Of a DNA stretch of 64,000 nt, positions 8,216 to 16,692 are shown in pieces. The stretch lies in NCBI GenBank assembly GCA_934309345.1, contig CAKRDD010000017.1, positions 1-64,000 of the forward strand, given 5' to 3'. The translations under genes were made by a program, and so were the position numbers. Origin of the DNA: an uncultured Mediterraneibacter sp. GTDB lineage: Bacteria > Bacillota > Clostridia > Lachnospirales > Lachnospiraceae. Below the pieces are notes generated by a model that saw nothing but the letters and a program-made list of their open reading frames with translations, was not told where the DNA came from and did no database searches. The first letter of the stretch is position 1. Every line of letters starts with the position of its first letter.

Positions 8216-9400
8216 ATGAGTGAGAAGAATCTGAATTTTGACCAGCCTGTAGAGAGAAGAGGAACCCACAGTCTGAAGTATGATTTTGCAGAAGAAAGAG
8301 GGAGAAAAAAAGATATCCTTCCGTTGTGGGTCGCTGATATGGATTTTAAGACATCGTCTTTTGTCCAGGAGGCATTGATCCGTCAGGCAGAGCATGGAAT
8401 TTATGGATATACAGAGTCAGACCAGGAGTATTATGATGCGGTCAGTTCCTGGATGGAACGCCGTCACGGATGGAAAATTGACAGGGAGTGGATCACAAAG
8501 ACTCCGGGAATCGTCTTTGCGCTGGCAATGGCGGTGAAGGCTTATACAGAACCTGGGGATTATGTCCTGATCCAGGATCCGGTCTATTATCCATTCCGGG
8601 AAGTGATTGAAAGCAATGACCGTAAGGTGGCAGCGAATATTCTTGTCCGTAAGGAAAATGGATCTTATGAGATTGATTTCGAAGATTTTGAACGCCAGAT
8701 CGTGGAAAAGGGTGTGAAATTATTCTTGTTCTGCAGTCCACACAATCCAGTCAGCCGGGTTTGGACAAAGGAAGAAGTGGAGCGTCTGGGAGATATTTGC
8801 CTGAAGCATCATGTGATCATTGTAAGTGATGAGATTCATGCAGACTTCGTATTTGAAGGAAAGCATCAGGTACTTGTAGATCTGAAGGAGGAGTATAAAG
8901 ACATTACGGTGACATGTACTTCCCCGGGAAAGACATTCAATCTTGCAGGACTTCAGATTTCCAATATTATCATTCCAAATGCAGGTCTTCGCGAGAAATT
9001 TCAGCATCAGGTAACTGCGGCAGGATACAGTCAGGTCGGTGCACCCGGAATCTTTGCACTGATCGCTGCATATACAAAGGGTGAAGACTGGTATCAGGCA
9101 ATGAAGCAGTATGTGAAGTCAAATATTGATTTCCTTCATGTATGGATGGCAGAGCATTTACCACAGGTCAAGGTGACAAAGACAGAAGGAACCTATCTCG
9201 TCTGGATGGATTTTCGTGCATTAGGACTTTCTGACAGGGAATTAAAAGAACTGATAGAAGATAAGGCGGAGGTCTGGCTGGACGGTGGCGCAATCTTCGG
9301 TGAGCCGGGAAGTGGCTTTGAGCGGATCAACGTGGCTTGTCAGAGAGCAACGCTTGTAGAAGCGTTGGAGCGGATTGAAAAAGCAGTGAAAAAACAGTGA
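8216..9400 (+). CDS. patB: MalY/PatB-type C-S lyase (cystathionine beta-lyase)
   Basis: 394 residues of fold-type I aminotransferase class I/II. It has the MalY/PatB start (FDQPVERRGTHSLKYD), DILPLWVADMDF near residue 42, SPHNPVSRVW near residue 175, SDEIHADF near residue 204 and SPGKTFNLAGLQ near residue 240 with the PLP lysine. Such enzymes cleave cystathionine or cysteine conjugates to a thiol, pyruvate and ammonia. AAAAGGAG precedes the start, and it closes the sulfur cluster before the terminator at 9432. Confidence 0.9.
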   Translation: MSEKNLNFDQPVERRGTHSLKYDFAEERGRKKDILPLWVADMDFKTSSFVQEALIRQAEHGIYGYTESDQEYYDAVSSWMERRHGWKIDREWITKTPGIVFALAMAVKAYTEPGDYVLIQDPVYYPFREVIESNDRKVAANILVRKENGSYEIDFEDFERQIVEKGVKLFLFCSPHNPVSRVWTKEEVERLGDICLKHHVIIVSDEIHADFVFEGKHQVLVDLKEEYKDITVTCTSPGKTFNLAGLQISNIIIPNAGLREKFQHQVTAAGYSQVGAPGIFALIAAYTKGEDWYQAMKQYVKSNIDFLHVWMAEHLPQVKVTKTEGTYLVWMDFRALGLSDRELKELIEDKAEVWLDGGAIFGEPGSGFERINVACQRATLVEALERIEKAVKKQ

Positions 9401-9431
9401 AAGAAATTGTTACGATTAACAAAGAAAACAG

Positions 9432-9478
9432 AAAAAGATGGATAAGCAATGCCCTCAATGCTTATCCATCTTTTTCTA
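9432..9478. terminator. Bidirectional intrinsic terminator
   Basis: A perfect 17-bp stem (9432-9448 with 9459-9475) with A5 at the left and T5 at the right. It can end the sulfur operon on the plus strand and the converging minus-strand Rrf2 gene. Confidence 0.9.
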
Positions 9479-9536
9479 TGTAGATCTGAACTTTCATTGT
9501 CTGAAACAGCTGTTATTCTATTCCCCTGAAATAATG

Positions 9537-9965
9537 CTACTTCTCAATCTTGCATGGAATGACTGGTTCGTGAAAGTCAGCAAGTGTGATACTTCCAAGA
9601 TAATCTTCAATCAGGTTATCCAGTTTTTTCCAGATCGGACGTGTCGGACACTGACCGGCACGCGCACATTCCGGTGCATGATCCTCCAGACATGCTACCG
9701 CCGCAAGGCTTCCTTCTGTCGCATGAAGAATCGCGGCAAGCGTGTATTCTTCCGGAGACTTTGTCAGGCGGTAGCCGCCGCCCTTCCCGCGAAGTCCAAG
9801 GATAAATCCTTGTGTGACAAGAGATTTTAAAATATTTTCCAAATATTTTTCAGAAATCTCCTGACGTGTTGCGATCTCTTTCAGCGGTGTGTAAGAGTCT
9901 GGATCCTGCTGAGACAGATCAATCATGACTCGGAGAGCATAACGCCCTCTTGTAGAGATAATCAT
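9537..9965 (-). CDS. iscR: Rrf2-family Fe-S regulator, IscR-like
   Basis: 142 residues. The N-terminal winged helix is typical (STRGRYALRVMIDL, EKYLENILKSL, GKGGGYRL). It contains three cysteines with spacing C-X7-C-X5-C near residues 92-106, positioned like the 2Fe-2S ligands of IscR. This distinguishes it from the CymR-like protein at 6575. Family members sense Fe-S status or NO/redox state. It is monocistronic and converges on the sulfur operon, but no isc/suf genes are in the window, so its regulon is unknown. Confidence 0.75.
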   Translation of the reverse strand: MIISTRGRYALRVMIDLSQQDPDSYTPLKEIATRQEISEKYLENILKSLVTQGFILGLRGKGGGYRLTKSPEEYTLAAILHATEGSLAAVACLEDHAPECARAGQCPTRPIWKKLDNLIEDYLGSITLADFHEPVIPCKIEK

Positions 9966-10008
9966 AATCTATTTCCTCCCAAGTTACCTATAATTTTACA
10001 TTGTGAAT

Positions 10009-10037
10009 AGTGTATCATATGTTAAGAAAATAAACAA
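10009..10037 (-). promoter_or_regulatory. Probable promoter of the IscR-like gene
   Basis: On the minus strand TTGTTT (10037-10032) and TACACT (10014-10009) are separated by 17 bases, 44 bases before the start codon. The match is moderate. A CAAGTT(A/G)CC sequence occurs on either side of the promoter (9980 and 10035 areas) and might be a regulator site. Confidence 0.4.
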
Positions 10038-10226
10038 GTTGCCAAGGTAAAGTGAGACAGTGCGAAAGCATTAAAGTTTGTTAAAAACAGACGAAAACGA
10101 GTGCGCTTAAAAATGAAATAACCGTGAAATTGTATTAACTTTACTGGAATTTACAGCGTGTTTGTGATACTCTAAAGACTGTAAGTCCTGATTGGGAGTG
10201 AACAGTAACAAGACTGGAGAGAGAAT

Positions 10227-10952
10227 ATGAAAAGATTAATAGTAGCATTACTTCTGGCAAGTACACTGTGCATGACAGGATGCGGAGATACGAAGAAAAC
10301 GGAACCGGCTGCATCTAAGACAGAAGAAGTGGACAAAGCAAGCAGTACGATGAAAGAACAGATGGGAGATAACGCGGTTCTTCCAAGTGATTCTGTTAAG
10401 AGAGTTATGGCAAAGCAGTGGAAAGTGGTTGGTACCGACACTGTTTATGATCTGAAAGAAGACGGAACAGGAACGAAGGACGATGCAGGCCTGACTTTCG
10501 AGTGTGGATTCGATGAGGACAATAACATTACGATCAAGATCACAATGGACGGCGAAGACGAAGGTAAACTGTATGCGGTTACGACAGATGATACAGGCTA
10601 TGGCGTAGTGCTGGAGTCCCTGGATGGTGGTAAGGACATAAAATTCCTTCAGGCGGATACAGAACTTCTGGATCTGACGGATGACCGTGCGAAGGGACTG
10701 ATCGGGAAGTGGACAGATAACAGTGGAAATGAATATAAGTTGAAGAAGGACGGAAAGCTTGTAATCAAGAGCTCTTCAGGAGAGACGAAGGGAACATACT
10801 GTGTCGCAGAGAATACAGACGGTACGTTGAGACTGAACCTGGTGATCTCCGGTGGAACACTGGAATATGTCTATACACTGTCAGATGACGGAGCTACAGT
10901 GGAGCTGTGCAGCCCGGGAACAGATACAGTACATAAGTGGACGAAAGCTTAA
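10227..10952 (+). CDS. Hypothetical secreted lipoprotein
   Basis: 241 residues with a lipoprotein signal (MKRLIVALLLAS..., lipobox MTGC, Cys near residue 19). A charged linker follows, then two similar-looking beta-rich halves (around residues 70-150 and 155-240) each starting with a W and a D-G-T or K-D-G turn, as in small lipocalin-like or META-like repeats. I do not recognise the family. GGAGAGA precedes the start. The following AraC regulator is 19 bases away, so they may be co-transcribed. Confidence 0.7.
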   Translation: MKRLIVALLLASTLCMTGCGDTKKTEPAASKTEEVDKASSTMKEQMGDNAVLPSDSVKRVMAKQWKVVGTDTVYDLKEDGTGTKDDAGLTFECGFDEDNNITIKITMDGEDEGKLYAVTTDDTGYGVVLESLDGGKDIKFLQADTELLDLTDDRAKGLIGKWTDNSGNEYKLKKDGKLVIKSSSGETKGTYCVAENTDGTLRLNLVISGGTLEYVYTLSDDGATVELCSPGTDTVHKWTKA

Positions 10953-10971
10953 GATATGGTGAGTAAGAGAG

Positions 10972-11781
10972 ATGCAGTTTGCACATGAATTGATCGTTCC
11001 GGAAGCGGGATTTCCTTTTAAATTGTTTTTGTTTGAAGGCGGAGAAGGACATTACCACAGAGAAAAGCACTGGCACAGATCGATTGAGATTTTTGCGGTG
11101 TGTGGCGGAGAACTGGAATTTAAAATCGATGAGAAGACCTGGCATCTGACAGCAGGTGAATTTATGATCGTGAATTCGAATGAGGTTCATGAAGTAGATT
11201 CTCCGTTGCCGAATGAGACGATCGTTCTTCAGATTCCGTTGAAAATATTTGAGAAATATTATACGGGTGAGCAGTTTATCTGGTTTACGCATGAACCGGG
11301 ACGTAAGGACGCACGCTTTATGGAATTGCTGGAAGAATTGTATAAGACATATTGCGAAAAGCAGTGTGGATATGACATGAAGATGAACAGTATTTTTTAT
11401 CATCTTCTGTATCTGCTGGTGAAGGAGTATCGTTTGACGGAAGTTGAGGATGCTTTTGTCAGGAAGAATAAGAATCTGAACAAGCTTTCAGCAATCACAT
11501 CTTATATGAAAGAGAATTATGCACAGGAGCTCAGTCTGGAAGAAGTGGCAAGGATTTTTGGTTACTCGCCGACGTACTTGTCGAGGATGTTTCAGAAGTA
11601 TGCAGGAATCACATATAAGAGTTATCTACAGAATATTCGCCTGGAATATGCAATGAAAGATCTGAAAGGTGGAAAATACAATATCACCGAGACAGCACTT
11701 CGCAGTGGCTTCTCCGGAAGCAAGGCAATGGCAAGGGCATTTCGAAAGAAATATGGGATGCTTCCAAGTGAATATAAATAA
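10972..11781 (+). CDS. AraC-family regulator with cupin sensor domain
   Basis: 269 residues. The N-terminal ~100 residues are a cupin (HRSIEIFAVCGGELEF, then GEFMIVNSNEVHEV) that would bind a small ligand such as a sugar. Residues ~170-268 hold two helix-turn-helix motifs (LSLEEVARIFGYSPTYLSRMF and the GFSGSKAMARAFRKKYGMLP block). This is the YSIRK/AraC sugar-responsive type. The neighbours give no clear target; the upstream lipoprotein and the downstream MMPL exporter, separated by a terminator, are candidates. Confidence 0.85.
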   Translation: MQFAHELIVPEAGFPFKLFLFEGGEGHYHREKHWHRSIEIFAVCGGELEFKIDEKTWHLTAGEFMIVNSNEVHEVDSPLPNETIVLQIPLKIFEKYYTGEQFIWFTHEPGRKDARFMELLEELYKTYCEKQCGYDMKMNSIFYHLLYLLVKEYRLTEVEDAFVRKNKNLNKLSAITSYMKENYAQELSLEEVARIFGYSPTYLSRMFQKYAGITYKSYLQNIRLEYAMKDLKGGKYNITETALRSGFSGSKAMARAFRKKYGMLPSEYK

Positions 11782-11785
11782 AAAG

Positions 11786-11833
11786 AAAAAATGACTAACA
11801 GTACAAAATATATTGACTGTTAGTCATTTTTAT
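11786..11833 (+). terminator. Intrinsic terminator after the AraC gene
   Basis: AAAAAATGACTAACAGT pairs with ACTGTTAGTCATTTTT across a 13-base loop. The right arm contains the -35 element of the next promoter, so the two signals overlap. Confidence 0.85.
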
Positions 11834-11841
11834 TGTATAGT
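11813..11841 (+). promoter_or_regulatory. Promoter of the MMPL exporter gene
   Basis: TTGACT (11813-11818), 17-base spacer, TATAGT (11836-11841). The -35 box lies inside the preceding terminator hairpin. Confidence 0.7.
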
Positions 11842-11857
11842 TCAAGAAGGGATTAAA

Positions 11858-11872
11858 ATGACCAATGGTCAT
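11858..11872 (+). promoter_or_regulatory. Palindromic operator before the MMPL exporter
   Basis: ATGACCAATGGTCAT is a perfect palindrome around one central base, placed about 10 bases after the predicted transcription start. TGACC..GGTCA palindromes are typical TetR-family sites. No TetR gene lies in the window, so the regulator must be elsewhere. Confidence 0.65.
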
Positions 11873-11904
11873 AAACGAAATATAAGGAAGGAAGCGAAAG
11901 GGAT

Positions 11905-13980
11905 ATGATGGTAAAGTTTGGAAAAAAGATAGTAAAATTCAGAGTGCCGATTCTGATCCTCAGTATTTTATTGTTGATTCCGTCTGCATTAGGGTATCTG
12001 CATACGAGAGTTAATTATGATGTATTGACTTACCTGCCGGATAACATCGAGACGATGAAAGGGCAGGATATTTTGGTAAATGATTTCGGTACCGGTGCAT
12101 TCTCGATGTTTATAGTCGATGGGATGGAAGACAAGGATGTATCGAAGTTAAAAGCAAAGATTGAAGATGTAGACCATGTAAAAGAGGTTATCTGGTATGA
12201 TTCTATCGCAGATATCAGTATGCCGAAGAGCATGCTGCCGACAAAGGTCTATGATGCATTTAACTCTGAGACCGGAACAATGATGGCAATCTTCTTTGAT
12301 GAAGGAACCTCTTCAGACGGAACAATGGAGGCAATCTCCGAGATTCGTTCTCTGGCGGGGGAGCAGTGCTTCTTAAGCGGTATGTCGGCTGTTGTTACAG
12401 ATACGAAGGAGCTGGCGGAGAAAGAGACACCGCTCTATGTACTGATCGCGGTTGTACTGGCGATGATCGTGCTTGGGCTTACAATGGAATCATTCTTTGT
12501 GCCGATCCTCTTCATGCTCAGTATCGGAATCGCAATCGTCTATAACCTGGGAAGTAACTACTTTATGGGAGAGATTTCCTATATCACAAAGGCACTGGCA
12601 GCAGTTTTGCAGCTGGGTGTAACATTGGATTACTCCATCTTCCTGATGCATAGTTATGAAGAACAGCAGATCCGTTACAATGGAGATAAACACCGTGCAA
12701 TGGCACATGCAATCTCGCAGACATTTTCCTCTGTGATCGGAAGCTCCGTTACAACAATCGCCGGATTTATCGCACTGTGCTTTATGTCATTTACACTTGG
12801 TAAGGATATCGGTATCGTTATGGTTAAGGGTGTTATCCTTGGTGTACTTGCCTGTGTAACAATTCTTCCATCTATGATTCTGTGCTGTGACAAGATTATT
12901 GAGAAGACAAAACATAAACCATTCCTTCCGGATATCGGAAGAATTTCAGATAAGGTTACAAAGAGATATCTTATCTATGTGGCATTGTTCGTAGTTCTGT
13001 TATTCCCGGCTATTTACGGAAATAACCATACAGGAGTTTACTATAACCTGGATGAGACACTTCCAAAAGATCTTCCAAGTATCATTGCAAACGAGAAACT
13101 GAAAGAAGACTATGACATGAATACGACGCACATGATTCTTGTAGACAGCTCTACAGATTCGGCGGACGTAGGCAAGATGCTGAAAGAGATGGATAAGGTG
13201 GACGGAATCAAGTGGGCACTTGGACTTGACTCCCTGATTGGTCCGTCCGTTCCGGCAAGCATGATTCCGGATTCTGTGACAAGTTCATTAAAGAATGATA
13301 AGTACCAGCTCGTACTGGCGAACTCAGAATACAAGGTAGCAACAGATGAACTGAATGACCAGATCAAAGAACTGAATACGATCCTTCATAAATATGATGA
13401 AGGTGGAATGCTGATCGGAGAAGGCCCTCTGACAGCAGACCTGATCGACATTACAGATAAAGACTTCAAGACAGTAAGTGCAGTATCAATCGGAATTATT
13501 TTTGTGATCATCATGCTTCTGTTTAAGTCAATTTCACTGCCGATTATCCTGGTAGGTGTTATTGAGTTCGCGATTTTTGTCAATATGGGTATCCCGTACT
13601 ACATGGGAACCAAGCTGCCATTCGTGGCATCCATTGTAATCGGAACCATTCAGCTGGGATCCACCGTAGACTATGCGATCCTTATGACAACCCGTTACAA
13701 GAGAGAACGTAACCACGGCGCAAATAAATACGATTCCATCACAACTGCGCACCGCGTATCCGCACAGTCCATCATGGTAAGTGCGTTGAGCTTTTTCGCA
13801 GCAACAATCGGTGTAGGACTTTACTCCAACATTGATATGATCAGTTCCCTTTGTATCCTGATGGCAAGAGGAGCACTGATCAGTATGGTAGTTGTAATCT
13901 TCGTACTGCCGTCCATGTTCATGGTATTTGATAAAGTGATCGTGAAGACAAGTAAGGGATTTTTGCCACCGAAGGAATGA
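11905..13980 (+). CDS. MMPL/RND-family transporter
   Basis: 691 residues in two homologous halves, each with one membrane segment, a ~150-residue extracellular domain and a bundle of about five membrane segments, giving 12 in all. The halves begin near residues 10 and 350. LGVTLDYSIFLMHSYEEQ and LGSTVDYAILMTTRYKRE are the matching segments with the proton-relay Asp-Tyr pair. The family exports lipids, siderophores or drugs using proton motive force. ATG at 11905 or 11908 follows AAAGGG. A TetR-like operator upstream suggests substrate induction. Confidence 0.88.
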   Translation: MMVKFGKKIVKFRVPILILSILLLIPSALGYLHTRVNYDVLTYLPDNIETMKGQDILVNDFGTGAFSMFIVDGMEDKDVSKLKAKIEDVDHVKEVIWYDSIADISMPKSMLPTKVYDAFNSETGTMMAIFFDEGTSSDGTMEAISEIRSLAGEQCFLSGMSAVVTDTKELAEKETPLYVLIAVVLAMIVLGLTMESFFVPILFMLSIGIAIVYNLGSNYFMGEISYITKALAAVLQLGVTLDYSIFLMHSYEEQQIRYNGDKHRAMAHAISQTFSSVIGSSVTTIAGFIALCFMSFTLGKDIGIVMVKGVILGVLACVTILPSMILCCDKIIEKTKHKPFLPDIGRISDKVTKRYLIYVALFVVLLFPAIYGNNHTGVYYNLDETLPKDLPSIIANEKLKEDYDMNTTHMILVDSSTDSADVGKMLKEMDKVDGIKWALGLDSLIGPSVPASMIPDSVTSSLKNDKYQLVLANSEYKVATDELNDQIKELNTILHKYDEGGMLIGEGPLTADLIDITDKDFKTVSAVSIGIIFVIIMLLFKSISLPIILVGVIEFAIFVNMGIPYYMGTKLPFVASIVIGTIQLGSTVDYAILMTTRYKRERNHGANKYDSITTAHRVSAQSIMVSALSFFAATIGVGLYSNIDMISSLCILMARGALISMVVVIFVLPSMFMVFDKVIVKTSKGFLPPKE

Positions 13981-14010
13981 TGGGGCGTGGAATAGAATGA
14001 GAGAGTGAAA

Positions 14011-14036
14011 AAGGAAGCGGTTCGCTTCCTTTTTTG
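14011..14036 (+). terminator. Intrinsic terminator after the MMPL gene
   Basis: AAGGAAGCG pairs with CGCTTCCTT around a GTT loop followed by a T run. It lies between convergent genes and may serve both. Confidence 0.85.
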
Positions 14037-14037
14037 C

Positions 14038-14853
14038 TTATGAAAATAAATACTGGTAAGATCTTCTTTGTTGTAATATAATGTCGCGAACTCTTATTTT
14101 TATATCTGTTGAATAAAATTTTTCTTCTTTTAAAAGGGTTTCTATTATTTGCCCATTGAAATCGAAATGCAATTTTTGACCATATAATTTTTCAACAGCA
14201 TCTAACTGTTCTAAGAAATCCGTAGAGAGTGTTTTTGCCTGGACTTGTGGAATTAGATCAATAATATCTTCTTCAAGTGGATAATCAGTAGTTGTATCTG
14301 AGAGTAAAGAACATCCATTATCAAAAACAGGACAGTAATGGTAAGTGCCAAGTGGATCAAGTAAGACTCCAATATTATGCATATGTCGATCTTCATTTAA
14401 AAATAATGCATCAATAGTGAGTAAAGTACAAAGGTATTTCCCAAAATCTTTTAGTCCAGTCATTTGTATTACCTGATCTACGAGAAATTGTGCTCGATCT
14501 TCTATTTCTCCAAACTGAAAAATAGATTGATAAAGACTTTTCCCGTGAAGTGTATGAAAAAGTCGTTCTAGTGTTAATAATTGCCAGCCATCAGGAAGAA
14601 AATTTGAACTTTTACATCCTAAATAGTCTTTTTTTCCAACACGAAGTATTTCTGTGTCATATAAGACAAAATCCTTTGTAGAAAGAGTGGAATGCATTAA
14701 TAAGTGAGAAACCATATATTCTGTTAAACCTTCATAACCAATATAATCTGCTTTATACCAGGTTTCAGTATTCGCAGGGTTCCATTTTAATTGATTTCCC
14801 TTTGAAGAATGACGTTCAGTAGCTTTCATATCATTTATATTTAATTCAATCAC
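14038..14853 (-). CDS. HipA-like kinase domain protein lacking the usual N-terminal subdomain
   Basis: 271 residues, much shorter than HipA (about 440). The C-terminal kinase part is recognisable: NEDRHMHNIG around residue 163 (catalytic NxDRHxxN) and PVFDNGCSLL near residue 185 (metal-binding D). The N-terminal domain that HipA uses to close over ATP is absent. The start is GTG with AAGGAGGT upstream. It lies 32 bases after the HTH gene on the same strand. HipA kinases phosphorylate glutamyl-tRNA synthetase or other targets and act as toxins; whether this one is a toxin is inferred from its arrangement. Confidence 0.7.
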   Translation of the reverse strand: MIELNINDMKATERHSSKGNQLKWNPANTETWYKADYIGYEGLTEYMVSHLLMHSTLSTKDFVLYDTEILRVGKKDYLGCKSSNFLPDGWQLLTLERLFHTLHGKSLYQSIFQFGEIEDRAQFLVDQVIQMTGLKDFGKYLCTLLTIDALFLNEDRHMHNIGVLLDPLGTYHYCPVFDNGCSLLSDTTTDYPLEEDIIDLIPQVQAKTLSTDFLEQLDAVEKLYGQKLHFDFNGQIIETLLKEEKFYSTDIKIRVRDIILQQRRSYQYLFS

Positions 14854-14885
14854 TCTATCTTACCTCCTTCCAGCGTTTAAGTTAC

Positions 14886-15425
14886 CTATCGTTCAATTTC
14901 TATCCAAAAATCATCCTCAGCCATTTTCCCTTTGGTTTTCTGAATAATCAGGAATGGATCATAAAAAGGTAGTCCGAGATCCCGTAATATAATCTTCATT
15001 TTATCTCTGCTTCGTGGAAAGCATCTTGATTCAAGAAATTCTTCATAATCTCTGAATGTAGGAGCATTATTGACACCAAATGCACAAAAAATAGGATTTC
15101 TCACAAAATTTTTAATGGCTATTTTTCGAGAGGGTTCGTTTACATCAATTACAGTACACAGACTTTTTTTATAGTAATAAAATAGCCTAAGAGGATAAAT
15201 TTTTGTGGGAATTTGTAATTCTTCGACCCATTCAGGTGTTTCATAAAGAATCTTTAATAATGTTACAGCGGGACCGGTTACGGTAACATCTGCTTGTTCC
15301 CAACGTTCAACTGTTTTTACCGAGACATTTAATAAGGCGGCAAAGTCTTTTTGCTTAAGCCCCAGACGCTTTCGCATTAGTTTTATGTCTTTCGAAGATA
15401 ATGTATGTTGAATTGCAAAATCCAT
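14886..15425 (-). CDS. HTH protein fused to a HipA-associated domain (putative antitoxin)
   Basis: 179 residues from the ATG at 15425, chosen over the upstream in-frame ATG because GGAGGTG lies just before it. Residues ~12-62 are an XRE-type helix-turn-helix (RLGLKQKDFAALLNVSVKTVERWEQ) ending in GPAVTLLKIL as in MqsA/HigA-type antitoxins. The rest, ending with RCFPRSRDKMKIILRDLGLP and MAEDDFWIEI, resembles the small protein or segment commonly encoded before short HipA-like kinases. The layout recalls HipBST, but with the DNA-binding and accessory parts fused. A promoter with two CCCT-N7-AGG operators precedes it. Confidence 0.65.
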   Translation of the reverse strand: MDFAIQHTLSSKDIKLMRKRLGLKQKDFAALLNVSVKTVERWEQADVTVTGPAVTLLKILYETPEWVEELQIPTKIYPLRLFYYYKKSLCTVIDVNEPSRKIAIKNFVRNPIFCAFGVNNAPTFRDYEEFLESRCFPRSRDKMKIILRDLGLPFYDPFLIIQKTKGKMAEDDFWIEIER

Positions 15426-15454
15426 AATTTCACCTCCAATATAATACTGTCTAT

Positions 15455-15519
15455 AGTATAACACATAAAATCCCTAAATATAAGGGGTAAAATAATAAAA
15501 TAATCCCTATATATTAGGA
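15455..15519 (-). promoter_or_regulatory. Promoter and paired operators of the HTH/HipA-like operon
   Basis: On the minus strand an extended -10 (TG-T-TATACT, plus-strand AGTATA at 15455-15460) has TTATAT 17 bases upstream. Two palindromes of form CCCT-N7-AGG(G/A) lie at 15472-15486 and 15505-15519; the first covers the -35. Their starts are 33 bases apart, about three helical turns, as expected for cooperative autorepression by the HTH protein. Confidence 0.6.
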
Positions 15520-15531
15520 GCATATTGCTGC

Positions 15532-15639
15532 TCACTCTACGTGCGACCAGCAACGCATCTTCCGAACCTCAGTAGGCGTAGCCTCAAAATGTTCAAAGAA
15601 CATTCGACGGAACAATTTATAATTGGTAAACCCACATTT
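15532..15639 (-). pseudogene. AraC-family C-terminal remnant
   Basis: About 35 residues beginning CGFTNYKLFRRMFFEHF and continuing ATPTEVRKM match the last helix-turn-helix of AraC regulators (compare GFSGSKAMARAFRKKYGMLP in the gene at 10972). The sequence before it in this frame does not continue the AraC fold, so only the 3' end of a former gene remains. Confidence 0.5.
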
Positions 15640-15731
15640 GAGGAAAATAATAAAAACTATTGTATTTTTTTTATTTTTTGAATATACTATATGCAACAGA
15701 GTTGCCCGAAGTCGTTTTGGCATTGGGGACC

Positions 15732-15758
15732 AAGCTGAGACTTGTGCTCAGCTTTTTT
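15732..15758 (+). terminator. Intrinsic terminator-like hairpin
   Basis: AAGCTGAG-ACTTGTG-CTCAGCTT followed by T4-6. It lies between the AraC remnant and the DUF4867 gene with no obvious upstream plus-strand gene, so it may be the leftover terminator of a lost gene or an attenuator. Confidence 0.6.
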
Positions 15759-15812
15759 ACGTTAAGGAGAGATCTTATGGATTTCACTTTCGGAAAGAAA
15801 AGATAAGAAATG

Positions 15813-15852
15813 GGCATTATTTGGCTAATTATTTGGTCGATAATGCCTTTTT
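15813..15852 (+). terminator. Second terminator-like hairpin before the DUF4867 gene
   Basis: GGCATTAT (15813-15820) pairs with ATAATGCC (15840-15847) and is followed by T5. The 19-base loop is long. With the hairpin at 15732 it makes a tandem arrangement in the leader of the sugar cluster, compatible with attenuation. Confidence 0.5.
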
Positions 15853-15916
15853 AAGTTGGTAAAATGACCATAGAAACAAACGAAACAGGAAACAGAAGAA
15901 AATTCAGGAGGACATC

Positions 15917-16531
15917 ATGAAAATCCAGAATGTAACAGATGCATCTTTCCGAAAATATGGCAAGATCATCACAGAATACTCTTTTGAGAAGATCTTAAAA
16001 GAGATGGAACATACACCACTTCCGAAAGACGTTGTCTATGTACCGTCTGTTGAAGAGTTGGAAGCACTTCCGGAAGCAACTGAAATCTGCAAGAAAGGAT
16101 TCGGCGGACTGCCAATCCAGATCGGATACTGCAATGGAGACAATCATAAACTGAATGCATTAGAATATCACAGAAGTTCAGAACTTGATATCGCACAGAC
16201 AGATCTGATTCTGCTTCTTGGAATGCAGCAGGATATTGAAGACGGTGATATCTATGATACAGCCAAGGTAGAAGCATTCCTTGTTCCGGCGGGAACCGGT
16301 GTAGAACTGTATGCAACAACACTTCATTATGCACCGTGTACTGCGCAGGAAGGTGGATTCCGCTGTGTAGTAGTTCTTCCGAAAGGAACAAATGAAGAAC
16401 TTCCATTTGAAACAGCGAAAGAGGGAGAAAATAGACTTCTTGCAGCTATGAATAAATGGCTGATCGCGCATGAGGATGCACAGATTGAAGGTGCGTTCTG
16501 TGGATTAAAAGGTGAGAACGTCGAAGTCTGA
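15917..16531 (+). CDS. DUF4867 family protein
   Basis: 204 residues, no signal peptide or membrane segment. The middle (LEYHRSSELDIAQTDLILLLG, then VEAFLVPAGTGVELYATTLHYAPC) has the spacing of a cupin barrel with possible metal ligands (H, E, H). It is followed by a sugar isomerase-like gene and an FGGY kinase, a grouping I recall for DUF4867, so a role as a sugar isomerase/epimerase or lyase of the same pathway is plausible but not established. AGGAGG precedes the ATG. Confidence 0.75.
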   Translation: MKIQNVTDASFRKYGKIITEYSFEKILKEMEHTPLPKDVVYVPSVEELEALPEATEICKKGFGGLPIQIGYCNGDNHKLNALEYHRSSELDIAQTDLILLLGMQQDIEDGDIYDTAKVEAFLVPAGTGVELYATTLHYAPCTAQEGGFRCVVVLPKGTNEELPFETAKEGENRLLAAMNKWLIAHEDAQIEGAFCGLKGENVEV

Positions 16532-16692
16532 TTGAAAATGGATGCCGGGGTTTCCCCGAATCAGGATCGTGTTATTCACAAGGTTTCTGCATGATGTGTG
16601 GAAAACCAAATGAAATTACAGGAAAAGTGTGGATAACGTAACATGAGAAAGATAGAAATAATAACAAGTATAAAGAAAGCGAGGATTTTATT

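Noticed and set aside
15623..15862. 79-codon plus-strand ORF
   Set aside because: It runs through two terminator-like hairpins and the AraC remnant and has no ribosome site.
16546..16558. CGGGG-TTT-CCCCG hairpin as a terminator of the DUF4867 gene
   Set aside because: Only five pairs and no T run; the isomerase gene follows in the same direction.
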